64,000 nt of DNA from Labrenzia sp. VG12 (GCF_002237595.1 NZ_CP022529.1:1922001-1986000); one strand, 5' to 3'; positions 24,578 to 34,827 are shown, counted from the stretch's first letter. Notes: generated from the sequence alone by a model not told the origin. Numbers and translations: made by a program.

Positions 24578-24743
24578 GATGGTCTCCGATTGACTGAACT
24601 TATCGCGGCGGCGGGGTGTCCTGCCGGATCCGATGACCGCAATATGTCACCCAGCGCCTTTGAAGATAATCCTCGACTTCATTCAATGATTATGAACAAT
24701 TTGTGGATAGTTAAAGCCTTCGACTGCAAACCGGAGACCGGCC
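24578..24743. promoter_or_regulatory. Divergent promoter region of GST and LysR genes
   Basis: A 166-bp spacer with an AT-rich centre (about 24675-24715, containing ATGATTATGAACAAT) between divergent genes. This is the usual place of a LysR operator with T-N11-A half sites. No single site can be assigned with confidence. Confidence 0.4.
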
Positions 24744-25640
24744 TTGGACAAGATCGAGACCATGCGCGCTTTCGTGGCAGTGGCGCAGGACCAGTCCTTC
24801 ACCGCAGCCGGCAAACGACTCGGATTGTCGACCAAACTGGTCAGCAAATATGTGCAACACCTGGAAAGCCAGCTGAAGACACAGCTCTTCAACCGGACGA
24901 CGCGCAGCGTGTCCCTGACAGACGTTGGAACCGCCTACCTGGAACGCTGCCGGCCGATCCTGGACCAGATGGACGAACTGGACGATCTTGTGCGCGAAAA
25001 ACAGGGCGCGCTGGCCGGCCCGATCCGCCTGACCGCTCCGACCGGATTTGGCAGCACCAAACTGACGGAGGCGCTGATCCCGTTCCTGCAGGCCCATCCG
25101 AATGTCGAACTCGACATGAAGCTGACCGACAGCCGTGTGTCCGTCGTTGAGGAAGGTCTCGATCTGGCGGTCCGGATCGGCGCCTTGCGTGACTCCGCCC
25201 TGATTGCCCGCAAACTCGCCGACATGCCGCTGGTCTTGAGCGCCTCCCCGGACTATCTCAACCGCAACGGCCGGCCGCGCAGCCCCGAGGCGCTTGCCAC
25301 GCACACCTGCCTTGTCAACAGCAACCAGATGGAACCCAATATCTGGCGTTTTTACAGAAGCGGCAAGGAACACGTGGTCCGTATGCAGGGCGCGGTCACG
25401 TCCAATTCACCGGCGGCCCTTGCCCAGATGGCCATTGGTGGCCTGGGCATAGCCATGTCCCCCTTCTACCCTGTCGAGACCGCACTGCGCGAGGGGCAGC
25501 TGGAACGGGTCCTGCCGGACTATGCCACCGACACCTATGGCGTCTACGCGCTTTACCCGCCCAACAGGCATCTGACGCGGCGACTGAGAGCCCTGATAGA
25601 CCATCTGGCGGCTGAGTTCAGCGCACGATGGACTGGCTGA
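24744..25640 (+). CDS. LysR family transcriptional regulator
   Basis: A 298-residue regulator. The winged HTH is at residues 1-62 (ETMRAFVAVAQDQSFTAAGKRLGLSTKLVSKYVQHLE) and the effector domain at 90-295, with the LysR signature AGPIRLTAPTGFGST. The start codon is TTG at 24744 with GGAG seven bases upstream. The divergent GST and flavin-reductase genes are the probable targets. The gene ends two bases from the end of the convergent sensor kinase gene, so read-through antisense is possible. Confidence 0.92.
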   Translation: MDKIETMRAFVAVAQDQSFTAAGKRLGLSTKLVSKYVQHLESQLKTQLFNRTTRSVSLTDVGTAYLERCRPILDQMDELDDLVREKQGALAGPIRLTAPTGFGSTKLTEALIPFLQAHPNVELDMKLTDSRVSVVEEGLDLAVRIGALRDSALIARKLADMPLVLSASPDYLNRNGRPRSPEALATHTCLVNSNQMEPNIWRFYRSGKEHVVRMQGAVTSNSPAALAQMAIGGLGIAMSPFYPVETALREGQLERVLPDYATDTYGVYALYPPNRHLTRRLRALIDHLAAEFSARWTG

Positions 25641-25642
25641 CT

Positions 25643-27246
25643 TCAGTTCCGCATCGGGAGTTCCAGCTCGAAACAGGCTCCATCACCGTCTGTCGGCAGC
25701 AGGCTGATCGACGCGCCGTGGGCTTTCAGAAGCGCCTGGACGATGCCCAGCCCCATGCCCGTACCGCCACTGTCACGCCGCGTGGTGAAGAACAGATCGA
25801 AGATCTGATCGGCGTTGCCGGCGGAGATGCCTTCGCCATTGTCCTGGACCCTCACCTGCAGATGCTGACGGTCCGTTGTTGCCGAAATCGTGACATGGTC
25901 AGCCCCGTGACGCACGGAATTGTCGATCAGATTTTCAAACACGATCCGTGCATTTTCTGCCGAAATCGGCAGTTTGGCCTCTTTCGGGCACGCGATCTGA
26001 ACGCCTTCAAAACGGCTTCGCAGGCCGGCAACGACCGACGCCAGCTGGCAGGATCCCGCAATCTCGACACTGTCCGCCCTGGCAAGCTCACGCAGCCTGT
26101 TCAAGAGCAAGGACGCCCGGTCCGTGTCGCGCAGGATGTTGTCCAGGAAACGCGCCCGGTCCGCGTCGCTGAGCTCACTGCCGCCATCCTTCATCAGCTC
26201 CGCCGCGCCCTGGATCGCGGTCAGCGGCGACTTCAGTTCATGGGTGACGTGATTGGCGAAGGTGTTGATGTAGTCGTTGCGCTCAAACAGCTTGCGCGAC
26301 ATGTCGAGCATGCTTTCCGACAGCGCGTGGATTTCCCGGTTGCCGTGGATGACGAGCGGCTTCAGGGCGTCGCGATCGCCGGCACCGATCTGGAGCGACC
26401 GGCGGGTCAAGGCCCGGATCGGTCCGGAAATCGCGCGCACGAAAATCAGGCCGACGATGAAGGTCGCGCCCAGCACAAAAAGGACCAGCCAGAAGACGGC
26501 TTCCCGCTTCAGGAACAGTTCCTTCAGGATGTTGCTGGGCGTGCGCGAGGCATAAACAACGCCCGCGACCTTGTTGTCCACGATGATCGGCATCGCGATG
26601 AAAACGCGGACACTGGTGCCGCGGCTGATGGAATAGATCGGCTGCGGGTTGCCGACGACCCGCTCGCGCAAGGCACTGGCATAGCGGCCGGTCAACGCCT
26701 GTTGCACCTCTTCGACATGAGCAAGGGACTGGCCCAATTCGTCGCGGCCCGCAATCACCGTGCCGTTGAAATCGAGCAGCCGGAACCCGGCCAGAGTCAG
26801 CTTCTGCGTTTCCAGCAGGATCTGATCGAGATGGCCTCCGGTCTCCTCATAGACCGGAGGCACGGCCTCCGTTGCCGGCAGCGGATCGGGCCGGCCCGGC
26901 AGGATCGGTGTCTTGGTCAGATCGAGCCGGGTCAGAACCGGGGTCCAGCCTCCGGTCAGATATTGAACGACAAGACCGCCGCGATAGGACTTGGCGGGCG
27001 CACTTGCAACGGCCTCGCCAAGTGGCAGATCGGTGCCGCCAAGTTCCTTCAACCGCTGCGCGGTCGCCGCGGCAATCGCGGCCGACTGGGCAATCAGCTC
27101 GGCTTCCGTCGTTTCGACCAGCTGATTTTCATAGACCCGGAAGAAGGAGATCCCCGCCAGCGGCACCAGCAGCATGATGCCGAGCACCGCGGCCACCACC
27201 AGAAACAGGGGCGGCCGCCATTTGTCACGGAAGGTCCGGGAGAGGA

Positions 27247-27250
<4 letters not shown>
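25643..27250 (-). CDS. Sensor histidine kinase of the exosortase operon
   Basis: A 535-residue membrane kinase. TM helices lie at about 15-37 and 251-272 around an extracytoplasmic sensor of about 210 residues; a HAMP region follows, then HisKA with phospho-acceptor H337 (THELKSPLTAIQ) and HATPase boxes ENLIDNSVRHGA, DNGEGIS and GGTGMGLGI. Its ATG overlaps the TGA of the response regulator gene by four bases. Order and partners match the proteobacterial dedicated sortase system kinases (TIGR03785 type), but here the protease-like enzyme in the operon is an exosortase. A likely role is sensing surface or envelope state and setting expression of the operon. Confidence 0.88.
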
Positions 27251-27960
<710 letters not shown>

Positions 27961-28025
27961 TGCAGTCTTCCTGAAAAGAGCTCCCGCGGCTGGCCGCGGA
28001 AGCGTTATCAATAAACGAGCGTCGA

Positions 28026-30257
28026 TCAGCTTTCCAGCCACCAGCTGTCCCGGCGCAGACCTTTGGGAAGCCGTCGGTCCAGGGCCATGGCGGGCTCATC
28101 CGAGGCATTGACTTCGGACCGCTGGATCCTTGCCACCAATGCCCTCAAGCGAGACGAGATCTGCTTCCGGAAGCGGGCGAGCAGCGCCAGAAGGATCATC
28201 ATCACACCCAGAATACCTTCCGGTTCCGGCGCCGAGCTGCCACTCAGGTTGAGCGACGGATAGGCCGCCTTTGAGACGCCAGACACCTGCGGCAGCGGAA
28301 CGCTCTTCTGACTGGCCGAGGCCGGGTCCGTATTGACCACTTTTTCCGACACCGCCACGAAGGAGGTAAACCGGGACTGAAGCGCATAGGTCAGACCAAG
28401 CTCGGTGATTTCCTGTTCAAGCTGACTGTCCTGGCTGCCACCGATCGTATAGGCGCGGTTCTTGTCAAAGATCTGTTCACGCGCCCAAAGCAGCGGCAGG
28501 GCCTTTGCCGCCTGGTCGCCTGCAGCAGCGGTGCCGGGAAGGTCGATCTCGATCGGCAGGCTGGCTGCCCGGCCATTGACGAGGCCATTGACGAAGACCG
28601 TGTGTTTGCCGCCTGCCTGATAGCGGCCCAGTAGCCGGACAGCACCACCTTCGAACAGATCCGGGATCCTGGCCGGTGTCTGGTCTGCCACCTTGAGCCC
28701 GTTCCAGTCGATGGAGATATCGGTCAGGAGCGGCGACTTCAGTCTGGCGGCAAACGCCTCGGCAGCCACCCTGGCCTCTTCGCGAAGGCCGACATACCGG
28801 GCATATCCCCTGCCCTCTCGCGCCATCGCATCCAGCAGGAAGCGGTTGACCGCATCGCCAACGCCAAACGCATAGATGCGGGCATTGCCGATCCGCCGCG
28901 CGATGGAGGCAATCACGTCGCGCTCGGCACCAATGTAGCCGTCGGTCAGGAACACCACGATCCGTGTCGTGTCTTTCACCGTGGCAAGATCAAAAGCGGT
29001 GTTGATCGCCCGGTTGAGCTCCGTACCGCCATCTGCGCTCAGACCGGCAACAAAGCGGAGTGCCTTTTGTTTGTTGCGTTCTGTTGCCTTCGCGGCACCG
29101 CGGGCAAATTCGGACGTGGTGTTGGAAAAGCGCAGGATACGAAAGTGGTCTTCAGGCCGTAGGCCCTTGATGGCCTCTTCCATAAAGACCTTGCTGGCCT
29201 GAAGCGGCTCGCCGCTCATGGAGCCGGACGTGTCCAGCACGAAGACCAGTTCCCGGCGCCCGATCGTGTCCTCTGCCGGCAGTTTTGGCGGCTCGATCAG
29301 CATGGAGAAATAGCCGCCACGTTCTGCGTCGAAGAATGCGGACACACCCGCTGCCACATCCTGTTCAGCCGACAGCTCGTAGCGCAGCACGAAGTCGCGG
29401 TTGTCGATGGTCTTGTTGCCGGCAAATCGGATGGTCTTGACCTTGCCCTCGTCGGCCACATCCAGCGCATGGGTCTTGCTCCAGAGCGCGGTGACCGGCA
29501 TCGGCGCCGTCAGCCTGAGGTCAAGCGAGACCCGCTTCGGATCGATCTCGTCCGGCGCGTCCTGACCGATCACGGGCGGATAGGCCGGAAGCTTGTCGAT
29601 CTGCCAACCGGAAACGGTCTCGGAAGCCGAAACAACATCGTCATCATAGGCGATGCGGTCGTCGGTCTTGGTGCTGCTCAACTGAACATCGGTCTTGAGG
29701 TCCGGCCCGTCATAGCGCGGCCCCACCACCAGCGGCACGACCAGTTCGTAGGCGCCATCGATCTTCGGCACATGCTGAACATATTCCAGTGTGATCCGAA
29801 CCGGACGGCCGGGCATCAGATGAGCGATGTCCTGGGTGAACATGTTGGGGCGGTGCTGGGTCAGGAGTGCCGCCGCCTTGCCCTCGGCCTTGGCCGCTTC
29901 GAAGGTTTTCCGGGCCTCCGCCTTTTTCCGGATACGGGCAATGACGGTCTCGCCGTCCAGATCCATCTTCATGGCGTGAATGGCCGCCTTCTGGTTCAGG
30001 GGAAACAGATAGGTCGCGTGCAGCGGTGTCCGGGTCGGGTTGAGAAAGGTCTGGGTCAATTCGACATGAGCGGCATCACCATCGATCCGGACGGAATAGT
30101 CCGATGAAAGCAGCGGCAGGTGGATTTCCTTGCCGTCCACATTGGCAACGACGCTGCCGGCAAGGTCATCAAGGTCCGGGTCGGCGGCAGCTGGCCCCAA
30201 GCCGAACGTCAGCGCGGCAAGCGCCAAAGGCAGCATTTTCTGGAACGACGTCAACAT
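28026..30257 (-). CDS. VIT/vWA surface protein with PEP-CTERM-like signal, probable exosortase substrate
   Basis: A 743-residue exported protein: signal peptide (1-25, ending PAAAD), a vault/inter-alpha-trypsin (VIT) domain at about 30-165 (EIHLPLLSSDYSVRIDG, NPTRTPLHATYLFPLN), and a von Willebrand A domain from about 335 with the MIDAS motif FVLDTSGSMSGE (342-346) and VFLTDGYIG. The C-terminus has PEPEG (677-681), a hydrophobic stretch to about 696 and an Arg-rich continuation, the layout of a PEP-CTERM sorting signal. Unusually, 47 residues follow the helix instead of a few. GGAG precedes the ATG. It sits between exosortase and response-regulator genes and is the obvious dedicated target. 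Ligand binding by the MIDAS is inferred. Confidence 0.88.
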   Translation of the reverse strand: MLTSFQKMLPLALAALTFGLGPAAADPDLDDLAGSVVANVDGKEIHLPLLSSDYSVRIDGDAAHVELTQTFLNPTRTPLHATYLFPLNQKAAIHAMKMDLDGETVIARIRKKAEARKTFEAAKAEGKAAALLTQHRPNMFTQDIAHLMPGRPVRITLEYVQHVPKIDGAYELVVPLVVGPRYDGPDLKTDVQLSSTKTDDRIAYDDDVVSASETVSGWQIDKLPAYPPVIGQDAPDEIDPKRVSLDLRLTAPMPVTALWSKTHALDVADEGKVKTIRFAGNKTIDNRDFVLRYELSAEQDVAAGVSAFFDAERGGYFSMLIEPPKLPAEDTIGRRELVFVLDTSGSMSGEPLQASKVFMEEAIKGLRPEDHFRILRFSNTTSEFARGAAKATERNKQKALRFVAGLSADGGTELNRAINTAFDLATVKDTTRIVVFLTDGYIGAERDVIASIARRIGNARIYAFGVGDAVNRFLLDAMAREGRGYARYVGLREEARVAAEAFAARLKSPLLTDISIDWNGLKVADQTPARIPDLFEGGAVRLLGRYQAGGKHTVFVNGLVNGRAASLPIEIDLPGTAAAGDQAAKALPLLWAREQIFDKNRAYTIGGSQDSQLEQEITELGLTYALQSRFTSFVAVSEKVVNTDPASASQKSVPLPQVSGVSKAAYPSLNLSGSSAPEPEGILGVMMILLALLARFRKQISSRLRALVARIQRSEVNASDEPAMALDRRLPKGLRRDSWWLES

Positions 30258-30276
30258 GGAGGCAACTCCTTCTGGG

Positions 30277-31740
30277 TCAGATTTCCGGGGAGGTCAGGTC
30301 AAGTGCGGCACGGGCGGCCGCTTCGAAGGCCGTCTGCCGATCCTCGGCAAGAGACCAGGGGGTGATGCGCTGAATGCTGGTCCAGCTGCTGCCGGGCGCT
30401 TTGAGCCACAGCCAGATCGCTTCGGCGATGTTGTGCGTGACCGCACCCGTGCTGGACGTGAAGGTGACCGCGACCCGCCAGTCGCCGCCGTCCGCGGAGG
30501 TCGCGCGGTAGTAGGCCGTCGGCACCGGATCGAAACGGGTGCCGAGAAAGGTCACTTCGAAACCGAGACCGCGCAGGCAATCATCCGGCGCGTGCAGATG
30601 CCGCAAGGGTGAGGACGTATGCACCAGCGTCAGCGCCATCGGCCCGTAGCGGCGTTTCTGGGCGTGGCCGCCATAAAGTTCGAAATAGCGCTGTTCGACC
30701 GGCAGCAGGGCTTCATCCATGCCGATTTCGCCACCAAGGCTGACCGGCAGCGGCTGAGGTTTTGTTGCTGCGGAGACATCAAGTGCCTGGCGCGGCAGCG
30801 ACACGATCACGGCGGCAAGGCTGAGGAACAGGAGTGCGGACAAGGACCGGGCCGCTCTGGACATCGGCGGCAACGGCATCTGCCAGATCGCGGCCGTGTG
30901 TGCCTTGGCCCTCGGCCGATAGAGGATAAACACCGGGACCATCGACAAGGCGAGCGTCATATATCCAATCAGGTCATGCAGCGGCCCTACCATGACATCC
31001 GCCCCGAGCACCGCATCCGGAAAGGCAAGGCCGACCGCTAGCAGCATGATCCTCAGCGCATTGCCCAGAACCGCCAAGAGGAAGGCGAGCCCCAGCCAGA
31101 GGACAGCGCTCATCAGGGCCGGCCGGTAGAGCGCGTTCAAAAGCACGACAAAGGCCATGGCGAGCATCAGACCGGATGTCCCGGAACACGGCAGATCGAC
31201 CAGCACATCGCGGCCGGCAAGCGCAATACGAATGCCGGAACAGGAAAGATCTGTAAAAAACAGGTCAAGGCCCGCGCAGGACAGGTTCGCAGACAATTCC
31301 TGCAAGGGATAGCCGATGAGCCGCTGCAGGATCCGCTCCACCGGCAGCGTGAACAGGAACAGGACCGACAGCCAGAAGGGCGACACGGCCCGGTGGCGTT
31401 CACCGGTCCGGAAAAAGGTTGCCAGGGCGAACACATCCAGCGCCAGGGCCAGACCGCCGATCACGTTGATGGCCAGCACCTGGCTGGCCAGCCGGATCAG
31501 CGCCGAGGCGACCAGCAACAGCACGGCGACCTGCCGATGGTGCGTCTCAACGGTTTTGACCGGACTTGAGAGCGACCAGACGCCAAGGGCCAAAAGGGCT
31601 GCGAGATAGATCAGTCCGCTGGAGGCATAGGACGGGTCCTGCCAGGAGCCCAGCAGCCAGCGCAGCGGCTCATAGGCCAGAATGGCGGAGGCCAGAACGA
31701 AGGCGGTGGAGGTCGGTGAAAGATTTGCCAGACGGGTCAT
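30277..31740 (-). CDS. xrtT: Exosortase fused to an EpsI-like domain (XrtT type)
   Basis: A 487-residue inner-membrane protein. Residues 1-280 are a multi-pass exosortase with the Cys-Arg-His set: C185 in DLPCSGTSGL, R230 in GNALRIMLL and H255 in GPLHDLIGY. After a further helix (about 296-316) comes a periplasmic EpsI-type domain (DUF3485-like) with the hallmark HAPDDCLRGLGFEV. Exosortases cleave PEP-CTERM-type signals and hand the protein to the surface. Its start codon heads the operon; the VIT/vWA gene begins 19 bp after its stop. The name XrtT is given from the partner set and domain layout and is less certain than the exosortase call itself. Confidence 0.85.
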   Translation of the reverse strand: MTRLANLSPTSTAFVLASAILAYEPLRWLLGSWQDPSYASSGLIYLAALLALGVWSLSSPVKTVETHHRQVAVLLLVASALIRLASQVLAINVIGGLALALDVFALATFFRTGERHRAVSPFWLSVLFLFTLPVERILQRLIGYPLQELSANLSCAGLDLFFTDLSCSGIRIALAGRDVLVDLPCSGTSGLMLAMAFVVLLNALYRPALMSAVLWLGLAFLLAVLGNALRIMLLAVGLAFPDAVLGADVMVGPLHDLIGYMTLALSMVPVFILYRPRAKAHTAAIWQMPLPPMSRAARSLSALLFLSLAAVIVSLPRQALDVSAATKPQPLPVSLGGEIGMDEALLPVEQRYFELYGGHAQKRRYGPMALTLVHTSSPLRHLHAPDDCLRGLGFEVTFLGTRFDPVPTAYYRATSADGGDWRVAVTFTSSTGAVTHNIAEAIWLWLKAPGSSWTSIQRITPWSLAEDRQTAFEAAARAALDLTSPEI

Positions 31741-31979
31741 GGCAGTCTTTCTGCCGGACCCGGTTGCAGGGCGTTGTCAGCCTATGTGCAGATTTTGCGC
31801 AAACTGGCCGTTGATGCCGAACACCATTTGCAACAATTCGCAGGAAGCCGGTTGTTCGACCGAGAATTCGCAGTAAGATCGCCGTCAGACAGGCACCGCC
31901 CTGGGATAGCGACAGGACAAGGGATCGTCGGCACCGTCCACCACCTTGCCCCTCGCCTCAATTGAAAAACGGGCTCATC

Positions 31980-32357
31980 ATGACGTCTGACCCCTCCTCC
32001 AGTCTCCGGCTAGGCCGTATCGCAGCAACACTCGGCGTGAGCGATATCCAGCGCGCCTGTGCGGTCTATCAGGCCGTCTTCGGCTTCGAAAAGGTCTTTG
32101 AAAACGGAGATCCGACCGGCTTCGTGATCCTGCAAAAGGACGGCGCGGAATTGCATCTGTCCCTGCAAAAAACCTACAAGCCGCCGGCCTTCAACCAGGC
32201 GCACATGCTGGTATCGAATGCCGACGCCGCCTACAAGGCCTGTGAGGCCCATGGCCTCAGGATCATCAGGCGCCTTGAAGACAAGGACTATGGCCTGCGC
32301 TCCTTTGTCTTTGCAGATCCGGACGGCAACCGCATCGATGTCGGCCAGATCGTCTGA
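31980..32357 (+). CDS. VOC superfamily (bleomycin-resistance-like) protein
   Basis: A 125-residue protein of the glyoxalase/bleomycin resistance fold: ATLGVSDIQRACAVYQAVFGFEKVFENG, FVILQKDGAELHLSLQKT, AHMLVSNADAAYKACEAHGL and FADPDGNRIDVGQI. The proline-rich KPPAFNQAHM segment is seen in ble-type dimers. The ATG at 31980 has only a weak GGG upstream. It lies divergent from the exosortase operon across 239 bp. No substrate can be assigned and drug resistance is not implied. Confidence 0.8.
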   Translation: MTSDPSSSLRLGRIAATLGVSDIQRACAVYQAVFGFEKVFENGDPTGFVILQKDGAELHLSLQKTYKPPAFNQAHMLVSNADAAYKACEAHGLRIIRRLEDKDYGLRSFVFADPDGNRIDVGQIV

Positions 32358-32424
32358 CCCCATTGCCTCCACGCGAAACCGCGCTAGCTGGGATCGGGTG
32401 GGAGCAGTCTAGACGAGGTGGGTC

Positions 32425-33009
32425 ATGCGGAACGTGTTTGGAAGTGCATTTGCAATCGGTCTGATGGCCGCCCCTGCCCTGGCCGAACCTCACCGCTATG
32501 AACTTGATCCCGAACACACCACCATCGCCTTCATGGTCGATCACCTGGGTTATGCCGACACGCTCGGTCTGTTCCTGGAATTCGAGGGCGGGTTTACCTA
32601 TGACATGGAAAGCCGGGAACTGTCCGATGTCTCAATTACGGTGCAGTCCGCCAGCGTGAATTCCTTCAACGCCGCGCGCGACAACCATGTGCGCAACAAG
32701 GATTTCCTGAATGTCGAGACCTTCCCGGTGATGACCTTCACGGCGACCGGCGGCACGCCAACAAGCGACACAACAGGGACTGTGGAAGGCAACCTGACCC
32801 TCTTGGGCCAGACCCATCCGCTGACGCTGGAAGTGACCTTGAACAAGGCGGCCAACTATCCGTTTGGCCATGGCCGGTTCACGCTTGGCATCAGTGCCAA
32901 GGGAACCGTGATCCGCAGCCAGTACGGCATGACTTATGCGGTCGACAATGGATTTGTCGGCGATGAGGTTCAGCTGATCCTGGAAACGGAAGCCATGCGG
33001 GTCGAGTAA
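32425..33009 (+). CDS. YceI family periplasmic protein
   Basis: A 194-residue protein with a signal peptide (residues 1-20, MAAPALAE) and the YceI lipocalin-like barrel: YELDPEHTTIAFMVDHLGYADTLG, VNSFNAARDNHVRNKDFLNVETFPVMTFTATG, LTLLGQTHPLTLEVTLN and GISAKGTVIRSQYGM. Members bind polyisoprenoids or act under stress. Full length. It follows the VOC gene by 67 bp and converges with a minus-strand gene ten bases beyond its stop. Confidence 0.92.
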   Translation: MRNVFGSAFAIGLMAAPALAEPHRYELDPEHTTIAFMVDHLGYADTLGLFLEFEGGFTYDMESRELSDVSITVQSASVNSFNAARDNHVRNKDFLNVETFPVMTFTATGGTPTSDTTGTVEGNLTLLGQTHPLTLEVTLNKAANYPFGHGRFTLGISAKGTVIRSQYGMTYAVDNGFVGDEVQLILETEAMRVE

Positions 33010-33019
33010 GACCGTTTCG

Positions 33020-34021
33020 TCAAAATGCCTTGTCCAGAAGCGGCTGCAAGGAAGGATGAATGGTCGGGCTTTCTTCGCGCAGAAAACGCAGGAGCGCCTT
33101 TTCATTCTCGTGCAGTTGCCCGTCCCGGCCGATGCGCTCCACCAGCCAGCCGGTTTCGTCACCGGTGACCACCTCATTGACCGCGATTTCGGCTTCCATG
33201 GCCGCGCCGCGTTCCGCAAAAGGGTCCGGCTGGTCCCGATAGGCCTCACGCACACCGCTGACACCGCCGGAGACCATCTTCTTGAAAAAACCGCCAATGC
33301 CGCCTTCAAAACCACCGGGCTGCTCAAGCCAGTCTTCCCGCGCCAGAGCGACTTCGCGCGGCGGCGGGGCAAATCCGGACAGCGCCATCAGATGATTGGC
33401 AACGGCCTTGGTGAACAGTTCCGACCAGGCCGGGGCGTTTTCCGCTTCCACCGTCGCATCGTTGAGATCGAACAGGACTTCCGCCTCCGCCCTGGAAATG
33501 GCCATGCCACCGCAGCCGGCGCCGGCATAAAGCACCCGGCGCAACAGCTCCACCTCTCCGTCGGAGATCACACCCGGCTTCAGCTCCGCACCGGAGCGCG
33601 TGGCCCCCGTCCCGGAAATCACGGATTGAGCCACCGCACGCAGCGCGAACTGTTCAAGATTTTCCGGCGCCTTGCGCGCTCTTTCCAGAATGTGCAGGAC
33701 AGCATCCAACTCGGTGCGGCTGCAGACATGCCCGTCCGCGGTCACCTGCCCGATCAGCCACGCGGCATTGTCTTCGGAAACATAGCCGGAGGGCCGGACC
33801 TGATTGACAAGGATGTCGGCCATCGCTTCGGGAAACAGGTCGTACCAACTGTCTGGAAAACCCTGCGCTGCCGCATTCAATCTGAACAGGGCAGCCCCTT
33901 CCTCGAGCGAGACGACCATGTCGCTATAGATGTAACGGCGCAGCGTGATGACATCATCTTCGCTGACGACGCCCTCCGCGATCTTCGCCTCGACAAAATC
34001 CATCAAACTCGGCTTGGTCAT
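33020..34021 (-). CDS. Hypothetical protein with two alternating helical repeats
   Basis: A 333-residue soluble, acidic, helix-rich protein of no recognised family. It is internally repetitive in an A-B-A-B order: unit A at about 17-72 (GVVSEDDVITLRRYIYSD, SLEEGAALFRLNAA) recurs at about 149-212 (GVISDGEVELLRRVLYAG, SRAEAEVLFDLNDA), and unit B at 79-112 (GYVSEDNAAWLIGQVTADG) recurs at 284-318 (VVTGDETGWLVERIGRDG). A Gly-rich linker (EQPGGFEGGIGGFFKKM) lies before the last unit. The DG-x-(V/L)-x-x-x-E layout recalls TerB-like helical domains, which is only a suggestion. No signal peptide or TM segment. Confidence 0.8.
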   Translation of the reverse strand: MTKPSLMDFVEAKIAEGVVSEDDVITLRRYIYSDMVVSLEEGAALFRLNAAAQGFPDSWYDLFPEAMADILVNQVRPSGYVSEDNAAWLIGQVTADGHVCSRTELDAVLHILERARKAPENLEQFALRAVAQSVISGTGATRSGAELKPGVISDGEVELLRRVLYAGAGCGGMAISRAEAEVLFDLNDATVEAENAPAWSELFTKAVANHLMALSGFAPPPREVALAREDWLEQPGGFEGGIGGFFKKMVSGGVSGVREAYRDQPDPFAERGAAMEAEIAVNEVVTGDETGWLVERIGRDGQLHENEKALLRFLREESPTIHPSLQPLLDKAF

Positions 34022-34423
34022 GTCGTCCCCCGGATGTAACCCGGGCGGGAGAATGGCCGAAAATCCTTGAAATTCCCGTAACGGATGGGTGTCTCGTCAA
34101 AAGACGCTATCGGCAAAGCTTTGCCTGCTCTAGCGTTTGCGCATCCGACAACCTCATCCAAAGGAGGGCCTTCAGGTCCGTCTCGAAGGATGGGCGGCAT
34201 GCTCTAAGCGGCCCATCCTTCGAGACAGCGCAGCTGCGCTTCCTCAGGATGAGGCTGTGCTAGACAGCACTGATGAGCTAAATTGGTGCCTTTATATGTC
34301 GTCCGTTCTCAGCTTGCTGCAACTTGGGCATTCAACACACGTAATTCGAGTTTCAGCTGAATGCGATGCAGACGATTTGGATGACGAGATTGGAACCAGA
34401 ATAAAAGGAAGCAATCACCCTAA
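34022..34423. other. Spacer with palindromic repeat and AT-rich transition
   Basis: About 400 bp upstream of the duplicated-repeat gene. The middle (34152-34254) is a dispersed palindromic repeat described separately. From about 34280 base composition becomes markedly AT-rich and continues into the orphan membrane gene. A possible frame over 34294-34445 has no ribosome site and is not called. Confidence 0.5.
34152..34254. repeat. Dispersed palindromic repeat, copy 1
   Basis: A 103-bp element with nested inverted repeats: outer CCTCATCC (34152-34159) with GGATGAGG (34247-34254) and inner GTCTCGAAGGATGGG (34180-34194) with CCCATCCTTCGAGAC (34212-34226). A second copy with the same core words lies at 41064-41167. 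The core is a familiar kind of extragenic palindrome in Rhizobiales; it has no coding capacity and looks like a non-autonomous miniature element. Confidence 0.75.
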
Positions 34424-34723
34424 ATGCCTTCAATATATTCAATAATTCTCTTCATTATCATCACTCTCGCTGTATGCATTTTCATTGAAAAGAAATTCAA
34501 ACCAGCCAAACCTAAAAGTGGATTATCATTCCTTTACTCAACCCGTTTTCTAATCGCTTGGTGTGTCGCTTTTTTGCTCCTTGCGGCTTTGTTCTTTTCT
34601 GCACTTTTGTTTGCTTATGTAAGTACAGATGAAGAAGGCAAGAATGCTATCGTTGAGGTCCTGATAGATCTGTCTGATCCTCAACGGGCGATCGAAGAAG
34701 CCTGGTCGCAGCGGCCAAACTAA
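34424..34723 (+). CDS. Orphan small membrane protein in an AT-rich patch
   Basis: A 99-residue protein with two hydrophobic helices (about 5-21 and 42-68) joined by a basic loop (KKFKPAKPKSG) and an acidic tail (STDEEGKNAIVEVLIDLSDP). No family recognised. Codon use is clearly more AT-rich than in all neighbours, suggesting recent acquisition. AAGGAAG lies about 14 bases before the ATG, a long spacing, so the start is tentative. Confidence 0.5.
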   Translation: MPSIYSIILFIIITLAVCIFIEKKFKPAKPKSGLSFLYSTRFLIAWCVAFLLLAALFFSALLFAYVSTDEEGKNAIVEVLIDLSDPQRAIEEAWSQRPN

Positions 34724-34748
34724 AAAAAGGAGCCGCGGTTGCGGCTCC
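34722..34748 (-). terminator. Rho-independent terminator after the EF-hand gene
   Basis: On the minus strand a perfect 8-bp stem (34741-34748 with 34729-34736) and a four-base loop are followed by seven T. It lies about 80 bp beyond the EF-hand stop codon and may also stop plus-strand transcription weakly. Confidence 0.85.
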
Positions 34749-34827
34749 CAAGATGTCTCCCCGCAAGGAGGGGGTATGGAAGAGCGGGGAAACGGCTCCG
34801 GAGGCGGGTCCGGAGGGTGCTTCAGGC

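Noticed and set aside
34294..34445. Possible 50-codon gene overlapping the orphan membrane gene
   Set aside because: No ribosome site, no protein-like hydrophobic pattern, and it overlaps the better supported membrane protein frame.
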